A stretch of DNA of 39,206 nt from Aquihabitans sp. (GTDB lineage Bacteria > Actinomycetota > Acidimicrobiia > Acidimicrobiales > Iamiaceae), in NCBI GenBank assembly GCA_025353965.1, contig JANXNS010000136.1, positions 1-39,206 on the forward strand, given 5' to 3'. Positions 1-10,000 of the stretch are shown one piece after another. Both the position numbers and the translations under genes were made by a program. The notes beneath the pieces were generated by a model. It worked only from the letters and a program-made list of their open reading frames with translations, was not told the DNA's origin and ran no database searches. Every line of letters begins with the position of its first letter. The stretch's first letter is position 1.

Positions 1-1
1 T

Positions 2-997
2 GTCGAGGACGGAAAGGTTGCAGCGCCGGCGCGTTTGAGGAGTGGCTGGAGCTCCCGGAACTTGCTCGACCTCTTCATCCGCAATGGGTGCTCACCGATC
101 GATGATGCAGATGGTCGTAGTACGTGGTTCGAACTGCGTGATACCGGCGCGATCTACATGATGAAACGTCGTGCGGAAGACCAGGGGCATGTGCTGTCGG
201 TTCTCCGAAACCTGGGCACAACCAAGCAAAACAGCTCCCTCCTCGCATCCTGGGGGCTCACCTTCTCTTACCCTAAACCCCTAGGCCTGATTGAATATCT
301 CGTGACGGTGTTCACGCGTCCCGACGAGGACGCATTGGTGCTGGACTTCTTCTCAGGCTCGGCCACCACAGCACATGCGGTGATGTCAGCGAACCTGCGA
401 GACGCAGGTAACCGCCGCCACATGCAGATTCAGCTGCCGGAGCCCGTAGCAGATCCCAACGGATCAACGATTGCCGATCTCGCTCGCCTTCGCATCGACA
501 AAGCGGGCGAATCTCTCGCGGGAACCTTGAAGAACCAACTCCAAGTCTCAGGAGCGCCATCCCTCGACATCGGCTTCCGCGCGTACCGACTCGTCGATAC
601 CAACTTCACGAAGTGGCACGTTTCGAGTGAGGCCGAGCCTGACAAGCTGGCACAGCACCTCCTGGACCTACGCGACAGTGCGACCGACGATGCAACCGCA
701 GACGAGCTACTGACGGAGATCCTGCTCAAGCAGGGCTACTCCCTTACCGAAACAGTCTCTACCGCCGAAGTGGCCGACCTCGACGTCAGGCTCGTTCGTG
801 ACCGTGACGGTGACACCGGCGTGCTCGCCTACCTGAATGAGCATATGAAGCCGACGCTGGAGCAGCTCCGTGCATTCGCCGATGAGTCGCCAACGCGCAT
901 CATCGTTCTAGAGGATGCCTTCCAGGGTGACGACGAGCTGAAGACCAACCTTGCCCAGCTCGCCAAGAGCAAGGGCATCGAACTGTGGACGGCATAG
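2..997 (+). CDS. mod: Type III restriction-modification methyltransferase (Mod), C-terminal part
   Basis: This is the C-terminal half of an adenine-specific DNA methyltransferase of a type III restriction-modification system. It recognises the target site and methylates it, and it also serves as the specificity subunit for Res. The reading frame is open to the left edge, so about 330 residues are visible where full Mod proteins usually have 550-650. The beta-class order (catalytic DPPY first, AdoMet motif I late) fits: only the late motif I, DFFSGSATTAHAV, is seen (codons near 343-380), preceded by YPKPLGLIEYL. The C-terminal stretches FRAYRLVDTNFTKW, ELLTEILLKQGYSL and IIVLEDAFQGDDELKTNLAQ are typical of type III Mod. 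The stop lies 4 bases before the res start. The catalytic DPPY motif and the start are outside the window, so activity cannot be judged. Confidence 0.93.
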   Translation, partial: VEDGKVAAPARLRSGWSSRNLLDLFIRNGCSPIDDADGRSTWFELRDTGAIYMMKRRAEDQGHVLSVLRNLGTTKQNSSLLASWGLTFSYPKPLGLIEYLVTVFTRPDEDALVLDFFSGSATTAHAVMSANLRDAGNRRHMQIQLPEPVADPNGSTIADLARLRIDKAGESLAGTLKNQLQVSGAPSLDIGFRAYRLVDTNFTKWHVSSEAEPDKLAQHLLDLRDSATDDATADELLTEILLKQGYSLTETVSTAEVADLDVRLVRDRDGDTGVLAYLNEHMKPTLEQLRAFADESPTRIIVLEDAFQGDDELKTNLAQLAKSKGIELWTA

Positions 998-1001
998 CGA
1001 C

Positions 1002-3968
1002 ATGAGCGACGAGTTCAAGTTCGATCCGAAGCAGAAACACCAGCTCGATGCCATCAGCTCAGTCGTCGATCTCTTTGAAGGACAGCCGAAGGATGCCGAC
1101 GCGCTCGTCACCAAGCTGCGGGGAATGGTCCCAAGAGCAGAGGGAGACCAGATTGCCATGGCCTACGACCTCACCCAGGAGGTGGGCGCAGTGGGCAATA
1201 ACCTTGTACTGGACCAGGAGGCGGTCCTACAGAACCTTCGTGCCGTACAGGATCGCAATGGCCTCGAGGTGCGGGACAACCTCGCCGGGAACGCGTTCGA
1301 CTTTGACGTCGAGATGGAGACCGGGACCGGCAAGACCTACGTCTACCTGCGGAGCCTCTTCGAGCTAGCCGAGAAGTACAACTTCAAGAAGTTCGTCATC
1401 CTCGTACCAAGTGTGGCCATCCGTGAAGGTGTCTCGACCAGCATCCGGCAGATGAAGCAGCACTTCCGAGACATGTACCCCGCGCAGCCGTTTGACAGCG
1501 GCGTCTACTCGGGCTCCTCGGCGGAGGAGGTACAGGGTTTCGCCACGTCCACGAACGTGCAGATCTTGATCATGACCATCGACTCGATCCGTGGGGACAA
1601 GAACACCCGAATTATCCACCAGACACGGGACAAGTTGAACGGTCTGCGACCTATCGACTATCTGAAGGCCACACACCCTGTGGTGATCATGGACGAGCCA
1701 CAGAACATGGAATCCGAGCTATCAACGTCAGCCATCGCGGAGCTCGAACCGCTGGCGACGTTGCGCTACTCCGCGACGCACCGCAAGCAGCGTAACGTCG
1801 TATACCGACTTGACCCAGTCGATGCCCACGACCTCGGGCTGGTCAAGCAGATTGTGATCGCCGAAGTTGCCCAACAGGGCGCCGATGCTGCCCCTTACAT
1901 CAAGGTGGTGGATGTCAAGCGTGACCCGTGGGTCGCCAAGCTTGAACTGTCTGTCCGAGCGAAGGACGGAACGCTGAGCCGCAAAGTGATCAACGTTAAG
2001 CAGGGCCAGGATCTTGCGACGCTGACGGACAACCCGGCCTACGCCAACAACTGGCGCATTCTTGGACTCAGCATCGACCCTGCCTACATCGAGCTCACCA
2101 ACCACGGCATCCTCCATCTTGGCGAGGAGATCGGCGGCAACACGCAGTCGATCTACCGCGAGATGATCCGCGAGACCATCCGCGAGCACCTGCGCAAGGA
2201 GCAGATGCTGCGACCCAAGGGCATAAAGGTCCTCAGCCTGTTCTTCGTCGACAAGGTAGCGAGCTTCCTAGGTGAAGGTGCGAGCAACGCTGACGCTGAC
2301 GGCGACTTCGTGCAATGGTTCGACGAGCTATTCAAGGAGGAGCGCGCCAAGTCGGCCGCGTGGCAAGAACTCCTGCCGCAGGAACCAATCGAGCTTCGCC
2401 GCGCCTACTTCTCGCAGCTCAAGCGTGGCAAGGCCAGTTCGTTTGCCGACACCTCAGGAAGCACCAAGGCCGACGACGACTCCTATGACCTGATCATGCG
2501 CGACAAGGAGCGCCTGCTGGACCAGGCGACGCCTGTTCGATTCATCTTCAGCCACTCCGCCCTGCGCGAGGGTTGGGACAACCCAAACGTGTTCCAAATC
2601 TGCACCCTTCGCGAGATGGGTGCAGAGGTCGAACGTCGCCAAACCATTGGCCGTGGGCTTCGGCTCCCTGTCACAAAGACTGACGAGGGCTACGAGCGCG
2701 TAGGTGATCGTGGCGTCGCGCAACTGACGGTGATCGCCAACGAGTCGTACCAGCAGTTCGCCAAGAACCTGCAGAGTGATTACGAGAAAGCCGGAGTGGA
2801 GATTGGCCGCATCCGAGTGCAGGAGTTCTCCAGAATTGTCCTGTTCGAGGATGACCAAGCGGAGTACGAGACTGAGTACTTCGGATGGGAGCGGTCGAAG
2901 GAACTGTACGAGTTCCTGGATCAGCAAGGCTTCATCAAGGACGGCAAGATCACGGCGAAGTACCAGCCAGACCAGGAAAGCTTCTCTCTCGGACTACCGG
3001 GCTTTTTCTCTCCGTACGAGGACACCGTCGTTGAGTACATCGGGCGCTCCAGCATGGAGAGGTACGTCAAGGCCGCAAGCAAGCGCCAGCCGAGACGGCT
3101 CAACAAGGAGCTTTTCGACGATCCGGTGTTCGAGGAGTTCTGGCGTGCCATCAGCCGGAAGACGACATACCGGGTCGCGGTGGACCGTGACGACCTCATC
3201 AAGGATGCCGTCAAGCAGATCAGTGAGTCGCCAGCCATCGACCCGCTTCGGATCCAGATCACCAAGGCCGGGGTGAAAATCCTACGCGGTGGAGCGAAGG
3301 CGTCTGAGACCAGCACCCGCTCGGCTGAGCTCAAGGGCAACTACGACCTGCCGGACATCATCACGGAGCTACAGGACGCGACCTCCCTCACCCGCAAGAC
3401 CATCATCGACATCCTGGTCGGCTCCGAACGCCTTGCCGAGTTCATTGGCAACCCCAATGACTTCATCCAGATGGTGAAGCGCAACGTTCAGAACGTGCTT
3501 GCCGAGATCGTCATCAAGGGCATCCAGTACGAGCAGATCGGCGGCTACGTGTACGAGCTGCGCGAGCTGCAGAAGGACGGGCTGGAGGAGAAGGATCGAT
3601 TCATCGACCAGCCCTACAAGGTGCAGAACCAGCAGAAGACTGATTTCGATTATCTCGTGCTCGACTCCGATCCTGAGCGGAAATTTGCCGAGCTTCTTGA
3701 TGACCGATCCGACATCAAGCTCTTCATGAAACTGCCCTCCAAGTTCAGGATCTCCACCCCCGTAGGGGACTACAACCCCGACTGGGCAATCCTCAAGCAA
3801 GAGGACGGGGAAGACCGGATCTACATGATTCGCGAGACCAAGAGCACCGAGGACGAGGTCAAGCGACGCCCGACCGAGAACGCCAAGATCAAGGCTGCCA
3901 AGAAGCACTTCGAGGCCATCGGCGTCGGCGACTATGCCGTCTCGACACCCGCCAACTGGAGAATTTAG
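1002..3968 (+). CDS. res: Type III restriction enzyme, helicase/endonuclease subunit (Res)
   Basis: Res is the ATP-dependent translocating and cleaving subunit that acts in complex with Mod on unmodified DNA. The 988 residues match the family length. Superfamily 2 helicase motifs are intact: ETGTGKT at residues 106-112, DEPQ at 231-234, SAT at 257-259, SALREGWDNPNVFQ near 518-531, and QTIGRGLRLP near 547. A C-terminal PD-(D/E)XK nuclease site is visible as NPDW (Asp927) followed by RETK (Glu945, Lys947). I chose the ATG at 1002, 4 bases after the mod stop, because the protein then begins with the conserved MSDEFKFDPKQKHQLDAI; an in-frame start at 951 would overlap mod by 47 bases. The stop is directly followed by the GTG of the next gene, so the three genes form one operon. 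The enzyme looks functional. Confidence 0.95.
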   Translation: MSDEFKFDPKQKHQLDAISSVVDLFEGQPKDADALVTKLRGMVPRAEGDQIAMAYDLTQEVGAVGNNLVLDQEAVLQNLRAVQDRNGLEVRDNLAGNAFDFDVEMETGTGKTYVYLRSLFELAEKYNFKKFVILVPSVAIREGVSTSIRQMKQHFRDMYPAQPFDSGVYSGSSAEEVQGFATSTNVQILIMTIDSIRGDKNTRIIHQTRDKLNGLRPIDYLKATHPVVIMDEPQNMESELSTSAIAELEPLATLRYSATHRKQRNVVYRLDPVDAHDLGLVKQIVIAEVAQQGADAAPYIKVVDVKRDPWVAKLELSVRAKDGTLSRKVINVKQGQDLATLTDNPAYANNWRILGLSIDPAYIELTNHGILHLGEEIGGNTQSIYREMIRETIREHLRKEQMLRPKGIKVLSLFFVDKVASFLGEGASNADADGDFVQWFDELFKEERAKSAAWQELLPQEPIELRRAYFSQLKRGKASSFADTSGSTKADDDSYDLIMRDKERLLDQATPVRFIFSHSALREGWDNPNVFQICTLREMGAEVERRQTIGRGLRLPVTKTDEGYERVGDRGVAQLTVIANESYQQFAKNLQSDYEKAGVEIGRIRVQEFSRIVLFEDDQAEYETEYFGWERSKELYEFLDQQGFIKDGKITAKYQPDQESFSLGLPGFFSPYEDTVVEYIGRSSMERYVKAASKRQPRRLNKELFDDPVFEEFWRAISRKTTYRVAVDRDDLIKDAVKQISESPAIDPLRIQITKAGVKILRGGAKASETSTRSAELKGNYDLPDIITELQDATSLTRKTIIDILVGSERLAEFIGNPNDFIQMVKRNVQNVLAEIVIKGIQYEQIGGYVYELRELQKDGLEEKDRFIDQPYKVQNQQKTDFDYLVLDSDPERKFAELLDDRSDIKLFMKLPSKFRISTPVGDYNPDWAILKQEDGEDRIYMIRETKSTEDEVKRRPTENAKIKAAKKHFEAIGVGDYAVSTPANWRI

Positions 3969-5918
3969 GTGCGGCTTGCTAAGGCAGAGTTCAGTGGCTT
4001 CGGGCGCCTAGCAGACGCTCAGGTCAACCTCGATCACAAGGTCGTCGCCATCGTTGGTCCAAACGAGGCGGGCAAGACGACCCTGCTGAGAGCGCTCGCC
4101 TACATCGACAATGGCGAGTCCCTCACCGTTGCACAACGGTCGCGCGGGCTTCCAAGCGACATTGCTGATGATCAAGTTGTGGTTCGAGTTCAGTACCGGT
4201 TGAGCGAGGAGGATCAAGCCGCTGTCGATCATCTTGACTTGAACGATATACCGACCGAATTCTGGCTCTCCAGGACTGCAGGGCCGGGCGACGCCGTCAG
4301 GAGTATCACTCCGGTCCCACGCAAGAATCTCGCCTCCCTCACGACCGCTCTGGGGGCGGTCAGCGCCGCCGCGACGGACGCCGAGTTCGCTACATTCGAG
4401 CCCACAGAACCTCAGGAGCGCGAGGAGGGTGACGAGGACCACGAGGTTGATGAGGCGCGCGCATCGTTCGCCGACCGCCTCAGGGAGTCGCTGCGAGGGC
4501 TCGAGCCCGATGCCGGCTCCGACGTCGAAACGCAGGCAAGCGAACTCGACCCAGCGACATGGATCGCGGAGTTCGAGGAGCACGGCCTAGGTGGGGACAT
4601 CCGCACGGCGCTTGAACAGGTGCGGGCGTGGATCGACATGGCCGATCCCACTGATGAGGTCGCTCGGATCCTCTACGAGCGCTCCCCGGACATCCTGTTG
4701 TTCTCGGATGGGGACAGGCTTCTGTCATCTAGCTACGAACTGACCGAGGATAGTGTTCAGGCCCCGCCTGCAGCGCTGCAGAACCTCGCCACGATGGCAG
4801 GTATCGCGCTCAATGAGCTCTGGAAGGTGATCAACAACGGCGACGAGGGTGCTCGCGAGACTCTCGTCGAACAGGCGAATCAGACGCTGCAGACCAAGTT
4901 CACCCAGGTTTGGAATCAGTCGAGTATCTCCGCTCATTTGAAGATCAACGGCACGAGTCTCGAAATTCGCATCAAGCAGGACGGACGCACGATCACGCAG
5001 TTTCACGAGCGCAGCGCAGGCGTCCAGATGTTCGTGGCTCTGGTTGCGTTCCTCGCCGTCAAGGGTCAGGCGGTGCCGCCGATCCTCCTCATCGACGAGG
5101 CAGAAACCCACCTACACATCGATGCCCAGGCGGACCTCGTGAACGAGTTCATGACCCAGACCCGGGCCGCGAAGATCATTTACACGACCCACTCGCCAGC
5201 CTGCTTGCCACCCGACCTCGGGACCAACATCCGTGCGGTTGTGCCAGATCCTGATAACGGGCAGCGCAGCCTCGTCGAAGGCAGCTTCTGGACGAAGGGC
5301 GTCGGCTACTCGCCCTTGATGCTCGCCATGGGCGCCGGTGCCGCTGCCTTCTCTGCAGCCCGCAAGGTCGTGCTCGCTGAGGGCGCGACCGAGATGCTGA
5401 TGTTGCCTTCGCTGATCAAGAAGGCACTCGAAGTTGAGGATCTCGACTATCAGGTCGCCCCTGGGCTGTCGGAAGTCCCCATTGCCATGTATCCGGAACT
5501 CGACCTCGAAGGCGCCCGAGTCGCCTTCTTGGTGGACGGCGACCAGGGCGGCAAGCAACTGCACGATGCACTCGTCGGAGCTGGCGTTCCCGAGAACCGC
5601 ATCATCACCCTTGGGGCCCTGACCCTCGAGAATCTGCTTGACCCGGACGCCTACAAACAAGTCGTCGTAGAACTGATCAACGAATCATCCTCCGGTGAGG
5701 GAATCTCGCCGGAGGATTTGCCGGATCTGCCAGTGGATGGCCTTTGGCCGACTGTGATCCGAGACTGGGCTAAGCAGAATGGCCACCCGTTACCCGGGAA
5801 GCGCGTAATTGCCAGCCGTCTTGTTGAGGATGGCCTTGCTGTTCCGAGCGACGACGGGAGCCAAGTGCTCAAGACGCTGCACCGAGCAATAACGGGGGCA
5901 CTCGGCAGTGGAGATTGA
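3969..5918 (+). CDS. OLD-family ATP-dependent endonuclease (AAA ATPase + TOPRIM)
   Basis: This 649-residue protein has the two-domain plan of OLD (overcoming lysogenization defect) nucleases. The N-terminal ABC-type ATPase shows GPNEAGKT at residues 30-37, Walker B LLIDEAETHLH (Asp376, Glu377) and the sensor His408 in TTHSP. The C-terminal TOPRIM domain shows the metal-binding Glu471 in LAEGATEMLMLPSL and Asp523/Asp525 in VDGDQGG. OLD proteins nick or cut DNA, and several act in phage defence (GajA of Gabija is one). The GTG start follows the res stop with no gap, so it is translated with the type III genes. Its 3' end overlaps the start of a broken helicase-like frame by 11 bases, which recalls the OLD-UvrD pairs of class 2 systems. 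Whether it assists the restriction enzyme or acts alone is not visible in the sequence. Confidence 0.88.
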   Translation: MRLAKAEFSGFGRLADAQVNLDHKVVAIVGPNEAGKTTLLRALAYIDNGESLTVAQRSRGLPSDIADDQVVVRVQYRLSEEDQAAVDHLDLNDIPTEFWLSRTAGPGDAVRSITPVPRKNLASLTTALGAVSAAATDAEFATFEPTEPQEREEGDEDHEVDEARASFADRLRESLRGLEPDAGSDVETQASELDPATWIAEFEEHGLGGDIRTALEQVRAWIDMADPTDEVARILYERSPDILLFSDGDRLLSSSYELTEDSVQAPPAALQNLATMAGIALNELWKVINNGDEGARETLVEQANQTLQTKFTQVWNQSSISAHLKINGTSLEIRIKQDGRTITQFHERSAGVQMFVALVAFLAVKGQAVPPILLIDEAETHLHIDAQADLVNEFMTQTRAAKIIYTTHSPACLPPDLGTNIRAVVPDPDNGQRSLVEGSFWTKGVGYSPLMLAMGAGAAAFSAARKVVLAEGATEMLMLPSLIKKALEVEDLDYQVAPGLSEVPIAMYPELDLEGARVAFLVDGDQGGKQLHDALVGAGVPENRIITLGALTLENLLDPDAYKQVVVELINESSSGEGISPEDLPDLPVDGLWPTVIRDWAKQNGHPLPGKRVIASRLVEDGLAVPSDDGSQVLKTLHRAITGALGSGD

Positions 5919-6027
5919 CCAGAATCGCCGGGCCTACGTCTCCGGCCAGGAGAAGTTGGCCTCCCTCTTGCTGACAGCATGGTCTCCCGGAAGTGGGCGT
6001 TCGCGAGCGAGGTCCCCTCGATGCTGA
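5908..6027 (+). pseudogene. 5' stub of a UvrD-like helicase gene, truncated at the P-loop
   Basis: A GTG at 5908 overlaps the end of the OLD gene and opens a 39-codon frame. It begins with VEIDQNRRAYVS and continues to LASLLLTA near residues 17-24. UvrD/Rep-like helicases, including those paired with OLD nucleases, start this way and go straight into the Walker A loop after such a hydrophobic strand. Here the next residues are WSPGSGRS, and the frame stops at 6025-6027, so the helicase body is missing. Minus-strand coding-like sequence starts at about the same point (near 5977), which suggests a rearrangement junction there. The call rests on a short match in a suggestive position, so it is tentative. 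Confidence 0.45.
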
Positions 6028-6378
6028 CATCGCACGGGTCGATGCTCACGTCGTCGGGGATCGCAGCGGTGAAATTGTCTGCCGCCGCTACTGGGCAGTC
6101 GGGGACTTGACATCGAACACGTGTTTGGGGAAAATGAAGGAGTTCTCGTTGCTCCCCCGTTGTCGCGGCATCAGGAGCTGGGCTGCCCGGTCCAACCGCC
6201 GTTTTTGGGCGACGTCGTGTCGGCGGGCGACCAACGTCGTAGTCGTCGCTACCCCAGGGCAAACGAAGTTGGGCGCTCATGAGACGCGAGCCAGCACATC
6301 CGCCACAGCCCGTGACCATGTCAGCCAGGGTCGACGATCTCGACTGCTTGGTGGGCAGTCGGCTACCTTCAATGACAT
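5977..6378 (-). pseudogene. Unrecognised degraded gene, minus strand
   Basis: Reading the minus strand from an ATG at 6378 gives a protein-like frame interrupted by one TGA (6277-6279). It continues through KRRLDRAAQLLMPRQRG and SFIFPKHVFDVKSPTA to a stop at 6088-6090. A neighbouring frame then carries DNFTAAIPDDVSIDPCDVSI and SLANAHFRETML, down to about 5977. One nonsense change and one frameshift would join these into a single product of about 130 residues. A purine-rich stretch lies just upstream of the ATG. I do not recognise the family. The strand is opposite to the defence genes and its left end coincides with the break in the helicase stub. Confidence 0.3.
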
Positions 6379-6440
6379 CACAATCTGGGTCCCTTTCTCT
6401 CCTCCGTAACGTGGTGTGGGCCAAGGGATCCAACCGAACC

Positions 6441-6462
6441 CCCCGAGACTGCTATCTCGGGG
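6441..6462. other. Perfect 8-bp inverted repeat (hairpin)
   Basis: CCCCGAGA at 6441-6448 and TCTCGGGG at 6455-6462 are exact complements around a 6-base loop. On the plus strand TATTCT follows, a weak T-rich run. It may be a decayed terminator or an end of a mobile element. It lies in a gene-free stretch between the degraded region and the large STAND gene. Confidence 0.35.
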
Positions 6463-6705
6463 TATTCTCTACGTCTGCCATCGGATCGCCTGGCGGTCGT
6501 CGCCCTTCTTACCATTGATGGAATTACAACCGTGGGATTCCGAAGGCTACGTCAGTATCCTCGGCGCGGCAAGGGTGATCTGCTAAGGCGCTGAGTGAGC
6601 GCGTCAGAACTGACCCTCGAGCGCTGTCGGTGTCCACTCGACCAGGCGACCCTCGAACTCCAATGCCTCCTGGAGGCACCCCGACATCGACCCAGCTCGC
6701 TATCT

Positions 6706-6930
6706 ATGGGGATCGCCTCAGCCCGCCTCGACCGGCACCTCACATACAAGTCGGCGATTCAGTCTGGTGCCGCCTGGGCGCGGGAAATCATGGCGGGCGG
6801 TGGTTCTTACATCATCCTGATTAACGCGGCGCTACCCGCCAAGTTGCTGAAGGCTCGCCACAAGGCGCTCCTCGCCAAGGCTGTGGGGCTTGGACTTCTT
6901 CCCGAAACTGAGCCGGACCGTTCGGATGGC
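6706..6930 (+). pseudogene. Coding-like fragment upstream of the STAND gene
   Basis: This segment is in frame with the downstream 1530-residue gene, but its sequence does not look like part of it. From an ATG at 6706 it reads as folded-protein-like sequence, including GGGSYIILINAALPAKLLKA and LAKAVGLGLLPE. After about 6930 the frame turns into low-quality Arg/Ser/Pro-rich sequence. I read it as a fragment of another gene, possibly a nuclease-type domain of a related defence protein, left by rearrangement. The rest of 6379-7077 holds nothing else I can support. Confidence 0.25.
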
Positions 6931-7077
6931 CGGCAGCACGGGAACGTTTGTTCGACAATCTCACCATCCATGAGACAATGGGCTCATGCAGCTACTCAGA
7001 GACATCCCCGACGTGAACGGACGAGCTGGCGAGAGCCAGGTTCTGTTGGTGCGGGTCAGCGCCATGGGACACCGCTG

Positions 7078-10000
7078 ATGGCCGTGGACAAGCTGAACTC
7101 GGGCTTCGACGCGATACGGCCGTGGCGTGGCTCGGTCGATCGCGGATTTGAGGAGCTTTGCTATCAGCTGTTCAAGGGAGACGCCCCCGTCGGCACTCGG
7201 CCGGTGCGTACGGGGAACCCGGATGGTGGAGTCGAGTGGTACACAGTGCTGCCGGATGGTTCTGAGCACGGGTGGCAAGCCAAGCATGTCCACGATGTCG
7301 ATTCACTTCTCGGGGCGATGACCGAGAGTGTCCGAGCAGTAGTGAAGGACCGGCCCAACCTCGCCCGACTGACGTTCCTGATCTCGTCGAACCTCTCGGC
7401 TGGCACCAGTGGCAAGCGGCGAAAGTCTCAACGCCAGAAGTACAACGACAAGGTCGAGTTCTGGCGAACCAAGATCGCCGGCGCTGATGCGATCGAGTTC
7501 GTGCTGATCCAGGAGAGCGACATCTTGGACCGGCTAGCGCTACCTGAACACCAAGGTCGGAAGTGGTTCTGGTGGGCGGACCCAGAGCTCACGGATGGCT
7601 GGCTGGCCCAAAAGCTAGCAGCTCAGGTTCAGGTCGCTGGCGAGAAATACCGCCCCGACTTGCAGGTCGACCTCCCCATCGAGGGGGACCTGGCCGCCCT
7701 CGGCTTCGACGATTCGGCGCTCCATGAGGTGGACCGGTTACGCCGAGCGATCGTTTCAGAGGCGGCAGATATGTGGCTCACCAAGAAGGGCCCGGGGAAT
7801 CTCATCCAGGCGTACGACGCCATCCTGGCTGCAGCCGAGGTGCTCAAGACGGCCGCCAAGAGCTTCTACTTCGAGCCCTCGACCATCGAGTCGGACCTCC
7901 TCCCACTCCGTGGAGCCACAGAGGCTTACGACAAGGCCATCGCTGACGCGACTGACATTGAGCACGAGATTGAGGAGACGTGGCGCACCGAACATCCCGA
8001 TCAAGCTCACTACGCCGTTCAGTCCAACACACCGCATGAGGCTCGCGGATCTCGCGCTCGTCGCCTCGCGAATGGCGCAAGAGAGCTCGTCCGGTGGTTC
8101 GACTCGACGCCGGGTCGGGCCTTGTGCAGCGGCACGTACTTCCTCGAAGGTGTAGCCGGCTCAGGCAAGACGCACTTGCTCCTCGAGGGCACCCAGCGTG
8201 CGTTAGACGGCGGGCGACCAGCCGTCTTCCTAACGGCGGCACAGTTTGGTCGAGGTGATCTTTGGGCCAGCGTCTGTGATCAGCTCGGACTCCCGACTAT
8301 CGGGAGCGACGTCCTGCTCGGGGCAATGAACGCAGCAGGCGAGGCCGCCGGTCCGAACGGACGCCGCTTCGTGATCTCAGTCGATGCTCTCAACGAGACC
8401 ACGGACACAACGTTTTGGCGTACACACCTCCCGTCGCTACGGGCAGCGGTGGCCGGCTGGCCCCACGTCGGGCTGGCGGTGTCGTGCCGGGATACCTACG
8501 TCCGAGTCGTTTGCGAGGAAGAGGAGCAGTCCCGCTTTGTGCGTCGTTCTCATCCAGGCTTCGCTGGCCACGAGGTCGACGCCACACAGAAGTTCTTTGC
8601 GTTCCATGGATTACAGGCTCCGAGGATTCCCTTGCTCGTGCCCGAGTTCAGCTTGCCGTTGTTTCTCAAGCTGTTCTGTGAAGGATTGAAGGACTCTGGC
8701 GAGACGGCCTACGGTGGGCACGAAGGTCGTGTTGCGATCTTCCAGCGGTACCTGGATGGCAAGCTTCGCCGGGTTGCGGAGCGGTTCCGCCCCGAGGCTG
8801 CCTCTGAAATCGAGCGGTCGGTGGCGTTGCGGGAGGTGACCGGCGTTCTCGACGCGCTACTCGACGAGATGGCCCTGACTGGCACTGAGGGTGTGTCGCT
8901 CGATCGGGCCGAGGTGCTCGCGGGCGAAGCCCTCGGTTCGCATGCGGCCAAGTGGCCGGTCGTCCTAGGCGCCATGGACAGTGAGGGGATCCTCAATCAA
9001 GAGCTGCTGTACCTGAGTGGCGACAGCGAACAAGGGGTGCGCGTTCTGTTCCAGGCTCTCGCCGACTACATGATCCTCCGGCGCCGACTTGACTCATCGG
9101 GTGATCCGACGACCGACGAAACCCTCCACAACTGGCTCCGAGACCAGTGCAGCTGGGGCATCGTGGACGCAGCCGCCGTGGCTCTCCCCGAGCTCTACGC
9201 CCTTGAACTCCCTGACCTGGTCCGTCTCGATCTCCAGCACCTGCACGAGCCAGACCGAGACGACCGTGAGGCGTATAGACGCTTTCACCGCGACAAGCAC
9301 CTCTTGTTGGCGGTGGTCGAGACGCTGCCGTATCGAGATAGCGCTGCGGTTACCAAGCGAACGGTCGACTTGTTGAATGAGAGTCGCCGCTTCATGCGGA
9401 GCGAAGAAGTGTTCCGGATCATGTTCCTGATCGCACCGCAGCCGGGGAACCGCCTCAACGGGGACTGCCTCCACCGACACCTAGCACAGCTCTCTATGCC
9501 GAGCAGAGACGAATACTTCGGCTTTCCGACCTACCACGAGCTGACGGATGAAACCACCGCCGCCTCAGTGCTCGCTCGATGGGCGAGCCGAGGGCCCTAC
9601 CCAGACCACGATTCTGAGGTCATCGAGCTTGCCTGCATTCCACTGATGTGGCTACTGCTCTCGCCGAACCGCTACATGCGTGATTGGGTCACTAAGGCGC
9701 TCGTCCAGCTACTCCGCGGCCATCTCGCCGCTATGGAGCGACTCCTCGTCCGATTCTGGCCGATCAATGATCCGTACGTCGTCCAGCGAGTCCTGGTAAT
9801 CGCCTATGGCGCAGTCATGCGATCCGATCCCTCACAGCAGGATGAAGCGAAGAAGCTCGTCGCGACTGTGCGCAAGCTCGTGTTCACACCGCCTGTCCGA
9901 CCCGACGAGCTCATGCTCGATGCAGCGCGAGGGATTGTCGAGTGGGGGCTTGCCAACGGGCTCGCGCCCCTCACTTATCGCAAGGCCATCACCCGTCCGT

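Noticed and set aside
3969-6027. Calling the OLD gene and its neighbour a Gabija system
   Set aside because: GajA-like features are present, but the helicase partner is only a 39-codon stub, and the gene is coupled to a type III system.
5651-6433. 260-codon minus-strand frame across the OLD gene end
   Set aside because: Its last part is antisense to the OLD gene and its middle switches between protein-like and random sequence; only the part listed as a pseudogene looks real.
6595-7077. N-terminal extension of the STAND protein from a GTG at 6595
   Set aside because: The frame is open, but its sequence is Arg/Ser/Pro-rich in large part and the nuclease domain starts right at 7078, so 7078 is the better start.
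6986-7078. 30-codon frame whose TGA overlaps the ATG of the STAND gene (TGATG)
   Set aside because: Possible coupled leader, but there is no ribosome site or homology to support it, and short frames of this size are common by chance.
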